From Nitrosospira sp. Nsp11 (GTDB taxonomy: Bacteria > Pseudomonadota > Gammaproteobacteria > Burkholderiales > Nitrosomonadaceae), in assembly GCF_900142705.1 (NCBI RefSeq), contig NZ_FRBV01000005.1, forward strand, positions 1-64,000: DNA of 64,000 bases. Direction: 5' to 3'. This document shows, piece after piece, positions 17,428 through 26,600 of the stretch (positions are counted from its first letter, which is position 1; each line of letters begins with the position of its first letter). The translations under genes and the position numbers were made by a program. Below the pieces are notes generated by a model. That model saw only the letters and a program-made list of their open reading frames with translations. It was not told the origin of the DNA and ran no database searches.

Positions 17428-17952
17428 TCAACCTCTGAGTGGCGGCAGCTGTTCACCCTTCAGCACGAACCGGAGCGCCAACCCGTTGTTGCACCAACGC
17501 TCTCCCCTGGGAAGGGGTCCATCTTTAAATACATGGCCCTGGTGACCTCCGCAACGCGCGCAATGGTACTCCGTGCGCGGCAGAATCATTTTGAAATCGC
17601 GCCTCGTTTCCATATGACCCGCAATGGGCTGGGTGAAACTGGGCCATCCCGTGCCGCTTTCATATTTGTTCGCACTATCGAACAGCGGCAGATAGCACGC
17701 GGCGCAAATAAAGGTACCTTCCCGGTCTTCACGATTTAGCGCGCTACTGCCCGGCGGCTCCGTATCTTCTTCAAACAATACCTTATAAGCGGCGGGCGAA
17801 ACCAGGCCGCGCCAATCTTCATGCGGTTTGTTCAGAGGTTTTACCGTTATCGCAGTTGACGTATTTACCGAGGTTTTGCTGTTTGAGCATGCCGAAATCA
17901 ACGGCAGCCCGGCCAGCGTGGCGAGACTTTGCAGTACAGCGCGTCGATTCAT
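17428..17952 (-). CDS. msrB: Lipoprotein peptide methionine sulfoxide reductase B
   Basis: Reduces methionine-R-sulfoxide. Of 174 residues, 1-22 form a lipoprotein signal with twin-Arg start (MNRRAVLQSLATLAGLPL) and lipobox ISAC, so it is probably anchored in the periplasm. Zinc cysteines are in CAAC and CARCGGHQGHVF; the core GTGWPSFTQP is clear. The catalytic Cys sits in GERWCNNGLALRF, where most relatives have RYC.NSASLRF, so the active-site context is diverged. Downstream lies msrA, so both stereoisomers of MetO would be handled by separate exported proteins. Confidence 0.9.
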   Translation of the reverse strand: MNRRAVLQSLATLAGLPLISACSNSKTSVNTSTAITVKPLNKPHEDWRGLVSPAAYKVLFEEDTEPPGSSALNREDREGTFICAACYLPLFDSANKYESGTGWPSFTQPIAGHMETRRDFKMILPRTEYHCARCGGHQGHVFKDGPLPRGERWCNNGLALRFVLKGEQLPPLRG

Positions 17953-18076
17953 GGGATCCTCCTTCTCCTTCGGTCATTACAACCTTTGACCGTGTACCCA
18001 CGGTTATGGTTCTTTGAGGGCCTGAGCAAGCTCTCCCGCTGCATTTCCCGAATAAAATCACGGATTAAAAAAATCG

Positions 18077-19009
18077 TTATTTCTCGATGGCGCCGATGAT
18101 GGCATCCCTGCTGCTGTAACGCGGGCGCCATCCCGCGGCTTTCAGTTTTGCGTTACTCAAGGTCGCATCCACCAAAGCTGACCGGATCCAGGATGGGTGT
18201 ACGGGTGAACCGAGATATTGCCAGCGAACGAATGTTATCAGGTGCGCCAGCCATAATGGGACGGTTATGGGCTTTGCACCGATAATTTCATAGACTTCAC
18301 TGAGCCGGATGTTGCCGTCTGGAACAGCGTTAAAGACACCCGGCATATCGGCACGCACTGCTTGCCCAAAAGCCTCAGCCACATCCTCTTCATGCACAAA
18401 TTGCGCGCGGGGATCGCGGCCCGGAAAATTTGCCGCGTTCTCGCGAAATCCCGCCACCGTAATGCGGTTGCGCGGGCCAATGATGTAGCTGAGGCGGAGC
18501 GAGGTCAATATGATCCCGGAAGGCTCCAGAATCTCCGTCAGTATCTTCTCCGCAATCGCCTTATTGTTCCAGTAATACATGGAGGAATCGCCTTTTCCGG
18601 TAGGAAATTCTTCTTTTACGTCATCTGTTCCTTGTACCAGGATGGGATCGTATGCCGAGATACTGCTGGCATAGATAACCTTTTGAGCATAGCTTTCGAC
18701 CGCCGCTTGAGCCAGATTCCACGTGCCTCTTAAATTGATGTCATCGCGAACTGCCGCTGGCATTCTGGAGATCCACTGTACAAGGAACGCAGTGTGTACA
18801 ACGACCTCATGCCCGGCCATTACGCTCGCCAGTTCAGGTGAACGGATATCCATCTTGACGAGATTTACTTTAGGCGAGAGAGGCGCCGGCGGCAATGTGT
18901 TGTTGATCAACCCGGTTATATGCTCGACCTCTGGCATATTTGCCAGATAAGCAACCAGCACATTTCCGAGATAACCGCCGGCTCCGGTGACAAAGACTTT
19001 CAAGCCCAT
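18077..19009 (-). CDS. NAD-dependent epimerase/dehydratase (extended SDR)
   Basis: A 310-residue extended SDR from the ATG at 19009 (MGLKVFVTGAGGYLGNVL); an ATG at 19027 would add six residues. The nucleotide motif TGAGGYLG lies at about 8-15, then MDIRSPEL, VVHTAFLV, the Ser region IYASSISAYDP and the catalytic pair in YYWNNKAIAEK. The C-terminal half resembles NAD(P)-dependent sugar-nucleotide epimerases or reductases, but the substrate is not determinable. It is monocistronic as far as can be seen: 124 bases separate it from msrB and a long non-coding stretch lies upstream. Confidence 0.85.
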   Translation of the reverse strand: MGLKVFVTGAGGYLGNVLVAYLANMPEVEHITGLINNTLPPAPLSPKVNLVKMDIRSPELASVMAGHEVVVHTAFLVQWISRMPAAVRDDINLRGTWNLAQAAVESYAQKVIYASSISAYDPILVQGTDDVKEEFPTGKGDSSMYYWNNKAIAEKILTEILEPSGIILTSLRLSYIIGPRNRITVAGFRENAANFPGRDPRAQFVHEEDVAEAFGQAVRADMPGVFNAVPDGNIRLSEVYEIIGAKPITVPLWLAHLITFVRWQYLGSPVHPSWIRSALVDATLSNAKLKAAGWRPRYSSRDAIIGAIEK

Positions 19010-19637
19010 AGGCAGGCCTTGGGACAACAGTTCTGGTGCCTGGAACAGGCTTTCGTACCTCGAGGGCTGAAAACCTGGTCATATCGATCTCCCCGTCCGG
19101 CAATTCGGCCTGCTGCCGGGAATTGACGGGAAAGAGCGTGTTTGCCAAGCCAGCTCATACCTTTGCCCGAGAGGCCGATCGCAGTGGAGGTCGCAGCAGG
19201 TTGAGACCGGGCATAGGCTGGGTTGGACGTGCCTAAGGGAAAAAAATAACCCGCTTCGAGCACAAGTTTTATTCGAGCATTGGTTTCGCACTGGTTTCGG
19301 CGCTTCATTCGCTTCATTATGAAACAAGTTGCGCAAGAACTCCATGGAAGCTATCGAAATTGCCTTTCGAAAAGTAACCGGATTGAAATTTCACAAAGCT
19401 TTTACAGTAAAACAACAATTTCATCACACAGGCTATGTTAAATGAGAACTAGCCTCTCATCCCGGAAAAGGCTGGCCCCAAGCGGTCAAGGGTAGTTTTA
19501 CGCAGCGTCGATTCTATAAGCCGTAAGCTTTTCTTTTCAAGAGAAAAAAAGTAAGGGACAGAACGGGGTAGAGAAGGATAGAGAGGGAACAAACTAGCGT
19601 GGCATCGAGTTCTTATAATTATTTCAGGGGAAATATC
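19010..19637. other. 628-base stretch without a recognised gene
   Basis: Possible short reading frames on both strands (e.g. minus 19079-19345) have no family features and unlikely composition. It should hold the divergent promoters of the epimerase gene (leftward) and of the PEP-CTERM gene (rightward). A tract of Pu-rich DNA (19560-19590) precedes the latter. Confidence 0.5.
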
Positions 19638-20768
19638 ATGCGACAAGTTCGATCCTTTTTGCCTTCACTCACAGCAGGGGTAGTAATATCTTTACTCTCT
19701 ATCCCTGCCTGGGCTGTTCCATTCACGGCAACCGGTCTTGTGACCGATAATCAGGCGTTAAATCCCGCACAACTTACCGATCCCGGCCTCAAGAATGCAT
19801 GGGGGATGGCATACGCGCCCAACGGTCCGTTCTGGGTCTCCTCGAATGGTGCTGGAACATCGCCTTTATATAGCGTGGACCCGGCAACACACGCTACTGC
19901 CAAGCTACAGTTGACAGTTTCGATCCCTGGCGGCGGTGTTACCGGGCAAGTGTTCAACAGCACCGCATCATTCAATGGCAATCGTTTTCTGTTCGTCAGT
20001 GAAAACGGCAGTGTTTCCGGTTGGCGCCCGGCGCTGGGTACAACCGGATTGATAAATGCCGAAACCATCGCCCCGGCCTCAACGGATAATATTTACAAGG
20101 GCGCAGCCATTGGTAGCGTTGCGGGACAGGATTATCTGTATGCAGCCAACTTCAAAGCCGGCACCGTGGATGTCTACAAGGGCACTACCTCAGCGCCAGC
20201 GTTGACAGGCTCATTCACGGACCCGAGCCTTCCCGCGGGATATGCTCCTTTCAATGTTCAAAATCTCAACGGCTCGCTCTATGTTACCTATGCCTTGCAG
20301 GATGTAGCGAAGGAGGATGAAGTCGCAGGCTTGGGACTGGGTTTTGTCGACAGATATAACCTGAATGGCGACTTTGCGGAGCGGGTTGCGTCAGGCGGAA
20401 CATTAAACGCGCCATGGGCAGTAGCTACCGCGCCGTCATCGTTCGGCCCGATGGCAGGCGACCTGCTGGTGGGTAATTTCGGCGACGGCCACATAAACAT
20501 TTACGACCCGAATACTCACGCGTTTCTTGGACAAGTGCTCGATGCCAGCAATAGACCGCTGGCGGTCGATGGATTATGGGCACTTTCCCCTGGAAACGAT
20601 ATGATGGCCGGGAGCAGCCACCTGTTGTATTTCACTGCTGGGCCCAATGAAGAAGCCCACGGGTTGTTTGGCGTTCTGACACCGGTTCCGGAGCCATCAA
20701 CCTATGCAATGATGCTCGTTGGGCTTGGGGTATTAGGTCTGCTGATCCGGCGCCGCGCCTTGATTTAA
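19638..20768 (+). CDS. PEP-CTERM-anchored beta-propeller-like protein (TIGR03118-like)
   Basis: Secreted protein of 376 residues from the ATG at 19638, which has AGGGG 7-8 bases upstream. Residues 1-26 form a signal peptide ending SIPAWA. The bulk (30-345) has propeller-like repeats with FxVSSNGAGT, FVSENGSVSGW, YLYAANFKAGTVDVY and LLVGNFGDGHINIY, the pattern of the TIGR03118 family. The C-terminus is a textbook PEP-CTERM sorting signal: VPEPSTYAMM, a hydrophobic span, and RRR. It would be processed by an exosortase and displayed or released in the exopolysaccharide matrix. No exosortase gene is in the window. A terminator follows at 20933-20968. Confidence 0.88.
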   Translation: MRQVRSFLPSLTAGVVISLLSIPAWAVPFTATGLVTDNQALNPAQLTDPGLKNAWGMAYAPNGPFWVSSNGAGTSPLYSVDPATHATAKLQLTVSIPGGGVTGQVFNSTASFNGNRFLFVSENGSVSGWRPALGTTGLINAETIAPASTDNIYKGAAIGSVAGQDYLYAANFKAGTVDVYKGTTSAPALTGSFTDPSLPAGYAPFNVQNLNGSLYVTYALQDVAKEDEVAGLGLGFVDRYNLNGDFAERVASGGTLNAPWAVATAPSSFGPMAGDLLVGNFGDGHINIYDPNTHAFLGQVLDASNRPLAVDGLWALSPGNDMMAGSSHLLYFTAGPNEEAHGLFGVLTPVPEPSTYAMMLVGLGVLGLLIRRRALI

Positions 20769-20810
20769 AGAAGGGAAGAGACCTAATTTTTTCGGCTGAT
20801 CGATACAAAT

Positions 20811-20850
20811 CGACCTGTCCTGGTCTGATTTCTCTGATCGGGACAGGTCG
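20811..20850. repeat. Hairpin CGACCTGTCC / GGACAGGTCG
   Basis: Perfect 10 bp arms around a 20-base loop, 43 bases past the PEP-CTERM gene. No T-run follows, so it may be an mRNA-stabilising or regulatory hairpin, or a REP-like element. Confidence 0.5.
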
Positions 20851-20932
20851 CAAAAATACTTGACTTTATTTCTGATAGTTTTATCATGGAGCCGTTGGAT
20901 AAGTGATCCCTCCTTTGTAAGCGGAAACTCTA

Positions 20933-20968
20933 AACCCGAACCCGGCCCGTCCGTTTTCGGGTTTTTTT
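20933..20968 (+). terminator. Intrinsic terminator downstream of PEP-CTERM gene
   Basis: AACCCGAA and TTCGGGTT arms with a 15-base loop and a run of seven T. It is oriented with the PEP-CTERM gene, about 165 bases past its stop. Confidence 0.7.
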
Positions 20969-21101
20969 ATGACCGCTAAATTTACCCGAATTTAATCAAT
21001 GACCTCGCGATGACTGCGGCCTGCAACCCGGGATCGCAGCACCCAAGAGATTGTCTATCAACGCCAACGCGACATAGCAACAATTACCGCTTTTTATTTC
21101 G

Positions 21102-21266
21102 TTATTTGTTGCGCCTGAGCACCAGTCCTGCTATTTCCATGGCGAGACCAAGCATGAAAAGAATGGCGCCGATCCAGATGTTTTCCGGCGCCAGGAACAT
21201 CAGTATGCCGCCCACGATAAGCAGCAAAACAGATAAAACTCGTTTAGTGCGACGACTTCTGGACAT
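21102..21266 (-). CDS. 54-residue membrane micro-protein
   Basis: A minus-strand frame from an ATG at 21266 to a TAA at 21102-21104. The product begins MSRSRRTKRVLSVLLLIVGG, continues with a second hydrophobic stretch (WIGAILFMLGLAMEIAGLVL) and ends RRNK. The positive-Arg/Lys head, two hydrophobic helices and basic tail make a credible small inner-membrane protein with both ends inside. Its start overlaps the end of another membrane micro-ORF by 23 bases. Function unknown. Confidence 0.55.
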   Translation of the reverse strand: MSRSRRTKRVLSVLLLIVGGILMFLAPENIWIGAILFMLGLAMEIAGLVLRRNK

Positions 21267-21372
21267 GATTTAGAAACTTATCGCGGATAAGGTGATATAT
21301 CACTATAGACCGCAGGCCGATAAATGCCATCATTCCAACGAACGCGGGAATCCAGGCGATTGCAACAAGCAT
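21244..21372 (-). CDS. 42-residue membrane micro-protein
   Basis: A minus-strand frame from an ATG at 21372 to a TAA at 21244-21246. The start MLVAIAWIPAFVGMMAFIGL gives one clear hydrophobic helix, followed by a basic amphipathic tail. It overlaps the 54-residue frame in a different phase, so the two could be translationally coupled. A good ribosome site was not seen, so this is less certain than its neighbour. Confidence 0.4.
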   Translation of the reverse strand: MLVAIAWIPAFVGMMAFIGLRSIVIYHLIRDKFLNHVQKSSH

Positions 21373-21420
21373 ACATTTCCACGGTTTTGTACAGCAAGCT
21401 CAAATGCCCGGGCATCATCT

Positions 21421-23166
21421 TCAGCTGACCGCACCTTGCTTGGCCTTCGCCTCCAGCTCCAGCTCAAAGCCCAGCGAATCATTAAGGGATAAAAGCTGCT
21501 CAATAACCTGATCAATTTGGGGAGCTATTGACGCCGGAACGATGTTCTGCGCCAGCGATGCCTTAAGTGCTTCCTGTAGGCGCAACGGCTTCTCCATCAA
21601 CAAGCGGCCCAAGTCCGCCGGAAGCCCCTGGCGAAAAAGACCGTAGGTTACCGCGGGTAACAGCATCCGTTGAAATGACAATTGCGCATCCAGCCGCAAA
21701 TAATTCAGCTGTTTAGGTGAAATGCCTGTTTTACCGCCCAGGAAATACAGATCCTCCTTCGTTAATTCGTGAATTGGCACGCTTTCAACCAGCGGTTGCA
21801 GCTCGGCAAGATATCGCTCGTACTCCGACGGTCCACGAAATTTTTCCAGGTCAACCTCAAGATCGACAGTTTGCTGCGGCGAAACGTTGAATATAATACC
21901 CGACACAGCGATTTCGTCCCCCTTCCCCTCTGGTTCGAATGCGCGAACGATCAGATCAGCTCGCACTTTTTCTGGCCGGCGCAGTTGGCCGGTGGTATAA
22001 GCAATCTCATAGAACCCTTGGGTATCGGCAATTGCCTGTCCAAGTAATGTCTCTGTCCGGATATCACGATCGAACGCCCGTACGATGACATCCGGCAAAG
22101 GGAAGCCATCCGTCTGCCGAACCGTACCTCGGACAATACGCAACTCCCCCCCGGGTTTCGGCAACGTAACCAGGATTTCCACCTCCTGGTTTCCAGGTAG
22201 AAGGTTTTCGATAAAGGTATCGGTATCGAGCGCTTGATCATCCTGATGAACCCGGAACAGAACCTCGACAGTATGTCCCGCACCGAAAAAATATTCATCA
22301 ACCGGGATAAAAGTTACGCCGTCGGCATCTGTCGTGCCTGAGCGAATCAGTTGCTGGCCATTAATCTGGAATACGGCGTCAACCTGTACCCCTGGCAAAG
22401 AAGCATCTGTTGCATAGTTTTTAACCGCTATTGTCAGCGCATAAGTTTCAGGTGTGAAGTGGGGGACCGTGATGTCGAGGAATTCCTGGATAGCCGCTGC
22501 GGTTTTTCTACCTTCCGCAACGACATTTCCTTCCGGATCAAAGATGTGAACGAGTAGATTGGGCCCTTTTCTGCCGTCTGACTGCCAGGCAAAATCAATG
22601 CGATAATTTCCATTGGTCTGAAGCGCAACCGTATTTCCGCGTGGGACAATATTTGTTGGCGACAGCGCATCGAAAGCGCGCGCGGTAAAGCCGACGGTGC
22701 TGATCGGGGTGCCGTCTGCCTGGCTGACCTGGCCGCAAACGGTGTAAATATATGGCTGCGGGATGTCGGGTGCAATAACAACGGTAGCAATGGTCTCAAG
22801 CCGTTTTTTCAGGTCCTCGGCTTGATGGGTTGGAAGATTCTCAATAGTAAAACCGCGTTCCCAAAAAATTTCCGCAAAGTCGTTTTGTCGACGTCCGATT
22901 GGCATCACCAGCCCAAACAAGGTCCGTAATTCACCATTGGCGATCAGCAGGCGAATGGAACTGTCCGTGGCTATATAACTCGAATAGCCCAGTTTTATCA
23001 GCGCGTTTTTTAATATCTCCCGATCGTTTTTATTCAATTTGTCCAGTAATACGCCATGCGCCAGGATATGCTGCCGCAAATTACCGATACCTTGAATGAT
23101 GCCCAGCAGTTTGGTGAGGATAGCCAGTTTCCTGTCCGGATGGATAAACTGAATGGCAGCCCGCAT
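21421..23166 (-). CDS. Tc-toxin-like N-terminal module protein with transthyretin-like repeats
   Basis: A 581-residue protein from the ATG at 23166 (AGGA nine bases upstream); an ATG at 23235 would add 23 residues. Residues about 45-130 resemble a peptidoglycan-binding-like fold. Three carboxypeptidase-regulatory or transthyretin-like beta domains follow: about 139-235 (VCGQVSQADGTPI), 242-310 and 342-440 (VRGTVRQTDGFPLPDVIVRA). A helical tail (445-581) contains GPSEYERYLAELQPL and YGLFRQGLPADL. This series is what I know from the front part of giant Tc-toxin A-like or neuraminidase-like-domain proteins. Here it ends after that module, with no pore or translocation part. There is no signal peptide. 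It is either a truncated toxin or a stand-alone module. Confidence 0.65.
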   Translation of the reverse strand: MRAAIQFIHPDRKLAILTKLLGIIQGIGNLRQHILAHGVLLDKLNKNDREILKNALIKLGYSSYIATDSSIRLLIANGELRTLFGLVMPIGRRQNDFAEIFWERGFTIENLPTHQAEDLKKRLETIATVVIAPDIPQPYIYTVCGQVSQADGTPISTVGFTARAFDALSPTNIVPRGNTVALQTNGNYRIDFAWQSDGRKGPNLLVHIFDPEGNVVAEGRKTAAAIQEFLDITVPHFTPETYALTIAVKNYATDASLPGVQVDAVFQINGQQLIRSGTTDADGVTFIPVDEYFFGAGHTVEVLFRVHQDDQALDTDTFIENLLPGNQEVEILVTLPKPGGELRIVRGTVRQTDGFPLPDVIVRAFDRDIRTETLLGQAIADTQGFYEIAYTTGQLRRPEKVRADLIVRAFEPEGKGDEIAVSGIIFNVSPQQTVDLEVDLEKFRGPSEYERYLAELQPLVESVPIHELTKEDLYFLGGKTGISPKQLNYLRLDAQLSFQRMLLPAVTYGLFRQGLPADLGRLLMEKPLRLQEALKASLAQNIVPASIAPQIDQVIEQLLSLNDSLGFELELEAKAKQGAVS

Positions 23167-23603
23167 GTTGGATTTTTCCTGGATAAAAAATGAATGCCTT
23201 ATATAAACATCGCTTCGCTTCGATAACGTCGACAAGACGGCACTCCATGCTCGGCCGGCTGATCTTTTCAGGTTGGCCTGGACAGTTCGGAAAGAATCGC
23301 CAGCTCATCGGAAATCAGGACCGACCTTTAGCAGCTCATCGAAGCGTAAATAGTTCGGTCATGCTACCTTATCTATAGTGGTTCAGGTAATTGGCATGCC
23401 AGTCGCCTCATCACAAGCCATTTGCCCGGTATAACGTAGACATATATTTACACGTACTATTCTATCGGGTGCGGCCGATCGACTTACCACCCCTTTTTAA
23501 ACATAGCTGACGAGAATGAGAAATCAAGAATAAATCGCTTTCCGCTGCCCCATCCAGCGTTTCGTACCCGTTCCTTCCGCTGCGTTAAAATACGTGTCTT
23601 CTC
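23167..23603. other. Divergent intergenic region before hrpA
   Basis: No gene is recognised. It must hold the promoters of the leftward Tc-like gene and the rightward hrpA gene. Short frames within it have no family features. Confidence 0.5.
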
Positions 23604-23618
23604 TTGAACAACCCGCTG

Positions 23619-26600
23619 ATGAAAAAACTTCCTGCCATTTCTGTGATTGATGCTGCGCGGCGTCTTGCCAACCTGCCTAGGCCGGTCTATCCGGAAGATC
23701 TGCCTGTGGTTGCGCGACGCCATGAGATAGCGCGCGCGATCCGGGAAAACCAGGTGGTAATTGTGTGCGGTGAGACCGGCTCGGGCAAGACCACGCAGCT
23801 ACCCAAAATTTGCCTTGAACTCGGGCGGGGGGCTGCCGGCATGATCGGTCATACGCAGCCTCGGCGCATTGCGGCGCGCACAGTAGCAGCCCGCATCGCT
23901 TCGGAACTCAAGAGTCCGCTGGGACGCGCGGTAGGCTATAAGGTGCGCTTTTCCGACAAGGTGAGTTCGGAAACTTATATCAAGCTCATGACCGATGGAA
24001 TTCTCCTGGCGGAAACCCAAGGTGACCATTTCCTGCTGGCTTACGACACTATCATCATTGATGAGGCACATGAACGCAGCCTCAATATTGATTTTTTGCT
24101 CGGCTATCTCAAGCAATTGCTACCTGCGAGACCTGATCTGAAGCTGATCATCACTTCCGCCACCATTAACGCGCAACGTTTTTCAGCCCACTTCGATGAT
24201 GCGCCGGTAGTCGAAGTCTCGGGCAGAATGTACCCAGTGGAAGTGCGCTACCGGCCGATTCAGTCGCACGGCGCCATTGATCCCGAATATCAGGCGAAAA
24301 ATCGAAGTAAAGATGAAGCCCAGAATGAGGATAAGGAAGAAGACGATATTGAACAATCCATCCTGAACGCATTGGATGAGATTTCCGGCTCCGATACGGG
24401 CGATGTGTTGATATTCCTCCCTGGCGAGCGGGAAATCCGCGAGACTGCCGAGGCGCTGCGCAAGCATGGCATAAGCAGGCCCGGCAGTAGCGCCGCCATA
24501 TCCGGTATGGAAATTCTGCCGTTGTTCGCGCGATTGTCCTATGCCGAGCAGGAGCGGGTGTTCAAGCCCGGCGGCAGCAATTTGAGACGTGTCGTGTTGG
24601 CTACCAATGTAGCCGAAACTTCGCTCACCGTTCCCGGCATTCGCTATGTGATCGATACAGGATTTGCGCGGCTCAATCGCTATAGTTATCGCAACAAAGT
24701 GGAGCAATTACAGGTCGAGAAAATTTCGCGGGCTTCCGCCAACCAACGGGCGGGGCGTTGTGGCCGCGTAATGAGCGGTATCTGCATTCGTCTTTATTCG
24801 GAAGAGGATTACCTTGCGCGTCCGGAATTTACCGATCCGGAAATCCTGCGCTCATCGCTGGCAGCCGTGATTTTGCGCATGAAGTCTCTCAAAATTGGAG
24901 AAGTGCAGAATTTTCCGTTCCTTGATCCGCCCCTGCCGCGAATGATCGCGGATGGCTACCAGTTACTGGCGGAACTCGGCGCAGTAGACGACAGCAATTC
25001 GTTGACCAGCATAGGCTGGCGATTGGCCAGGTTTCCTATCGATCCCAAGATTGCACGCATGATCCTGGCTGGCAAAGAAGAGAACAGCCTGAGCGAAGTG
25101 CTGATCATTGCGTCCGGCTTGAGCATACAAGATCCCCGCGACCGGCCGTTCGAGCAGCAAGAGGCCGCCGACAGGGCACATCAGCGCTTTCAGGATGAGC
25201 GGTCCGACTTCATCGGCTACCTGAAGCTGTGGGATTTCTTCGATGAATTGTTGAAGCATAAAAAATCCAATCGCAAGCTCATGGAGCAGTGCCGGGAAAA
25301 TTTTTTATCCCACCGCAGAATGCGGGAGTGGCGTGAAATTCATGGTCAGCTACATACGCTGGTGGCCGAATTCGGGCTGAGACCAAACGAAATTCCCGCG
25401 AGTTATGACGAAATTCATCGCGCACTTCTGGCGGGGTTGCTGGGCAATATCGGCTTCAAGGCCGACGAGGATGGCGAGTATCTGGGAGCGCGCGCCATCA
25501 AGTTTTCGATTTTTCCGGGTTCAGTGCTCAAAAAAGCCAAACCTAAATGGGTAATGGCTGCCGAACTGACCGAAACCAGGAAGCTCTACGCACGTAGCGT
25601 GGCCAGGATCGATCCCCTTTGGGTAGAAAAAATTGCAGGCAGGCTGTGCAAGAAGCACTATTTCGATCCCCATTGGGAGAAGACACCGGCACAGGTATCG
25701 GCATTCGAGCGCATAACACTGTACGGCTTGACGATCATACCGAAGCGGCGGATTTATTACGGCGCAATCAACCCAAAGGAAGCGCGTGAAATTTTTATAC
25801 GCTCGGCGCTGGTGGCGGGCGAATACCTGACCCAGGCGCCGTTTTATCAGCATAACCGCAAACTTATCGCCGAGGTGGCAGCGCTGGAGCACAAGACACG
25901 CCGCCCGGATGTGCTCGTGGATGAAGCAGAGATAGTTGCGTTTTACGACGATCTCATCCCTGACGGGGTATGCAACGGCGCGACATTCGAAAAATGGCGC
26001 AGGCAGGCCGAGCGGGAAAACCTGCGCCTGCTCTATCTCACCAGGGAATACCTGATGCGTCATGAGGCGGGCAACGTTACGGAAGAGCGTTTTCCCGATA
26101 GTATGGTCGTGGATGGTGTACGGCTGCAGTTTGCCTATCGCTTCGAGCCGGGGCATCTATTGGATGGCGTCACCCTTACCGTACCGTTACCGCTGCTCAA
26201 CAAGCTTCAGGCTGCCCGGTTCGACAATCTCGTCCCAGGGCTGATCCGCGAAAAAATAACCTGGTATTTGAAAGCGCTGCCCAAACAGATACGCCGCCAG
26301 CTGATACCGATACCGGATTTCGTAACGCAGTTCCTGGAACGCCATGAATCAACGGTTACGGCTTCCGCCCCTGTACCCCTACCCAAGCCTCTGACTGAAG
26401 CATTAGCGGATTTTATCTCGTTCAAGACGGGGATCACTGTTCCGCGCGATATGTGGCACAACGAAAAACCCCCGCCGCATCTGCTGATGAATTATAACGT
26501 TGTGGACGATGCGGGGCGCGAACTGGCGATAAGCCGTGACCTCGCGCAACTCAAGGCGCAACTCGGCCAAGCCGCGCAGATGACATTCGCCCAGCTCGAT

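Noticed and set aside
19079-19345. 88-codon minus-strand frame in the gap before the PEP-CTERM gene
   Set aside because: No start site or family features; overlapping frames are equally open, so coding is not supported.
20881-20940. Possible tRNA-like segment near CTTTGTAAG upstream of the terminator
   Set aside because: It lacks a complete acceptor stem, D and T arms; no cloverleaf could be drawn.
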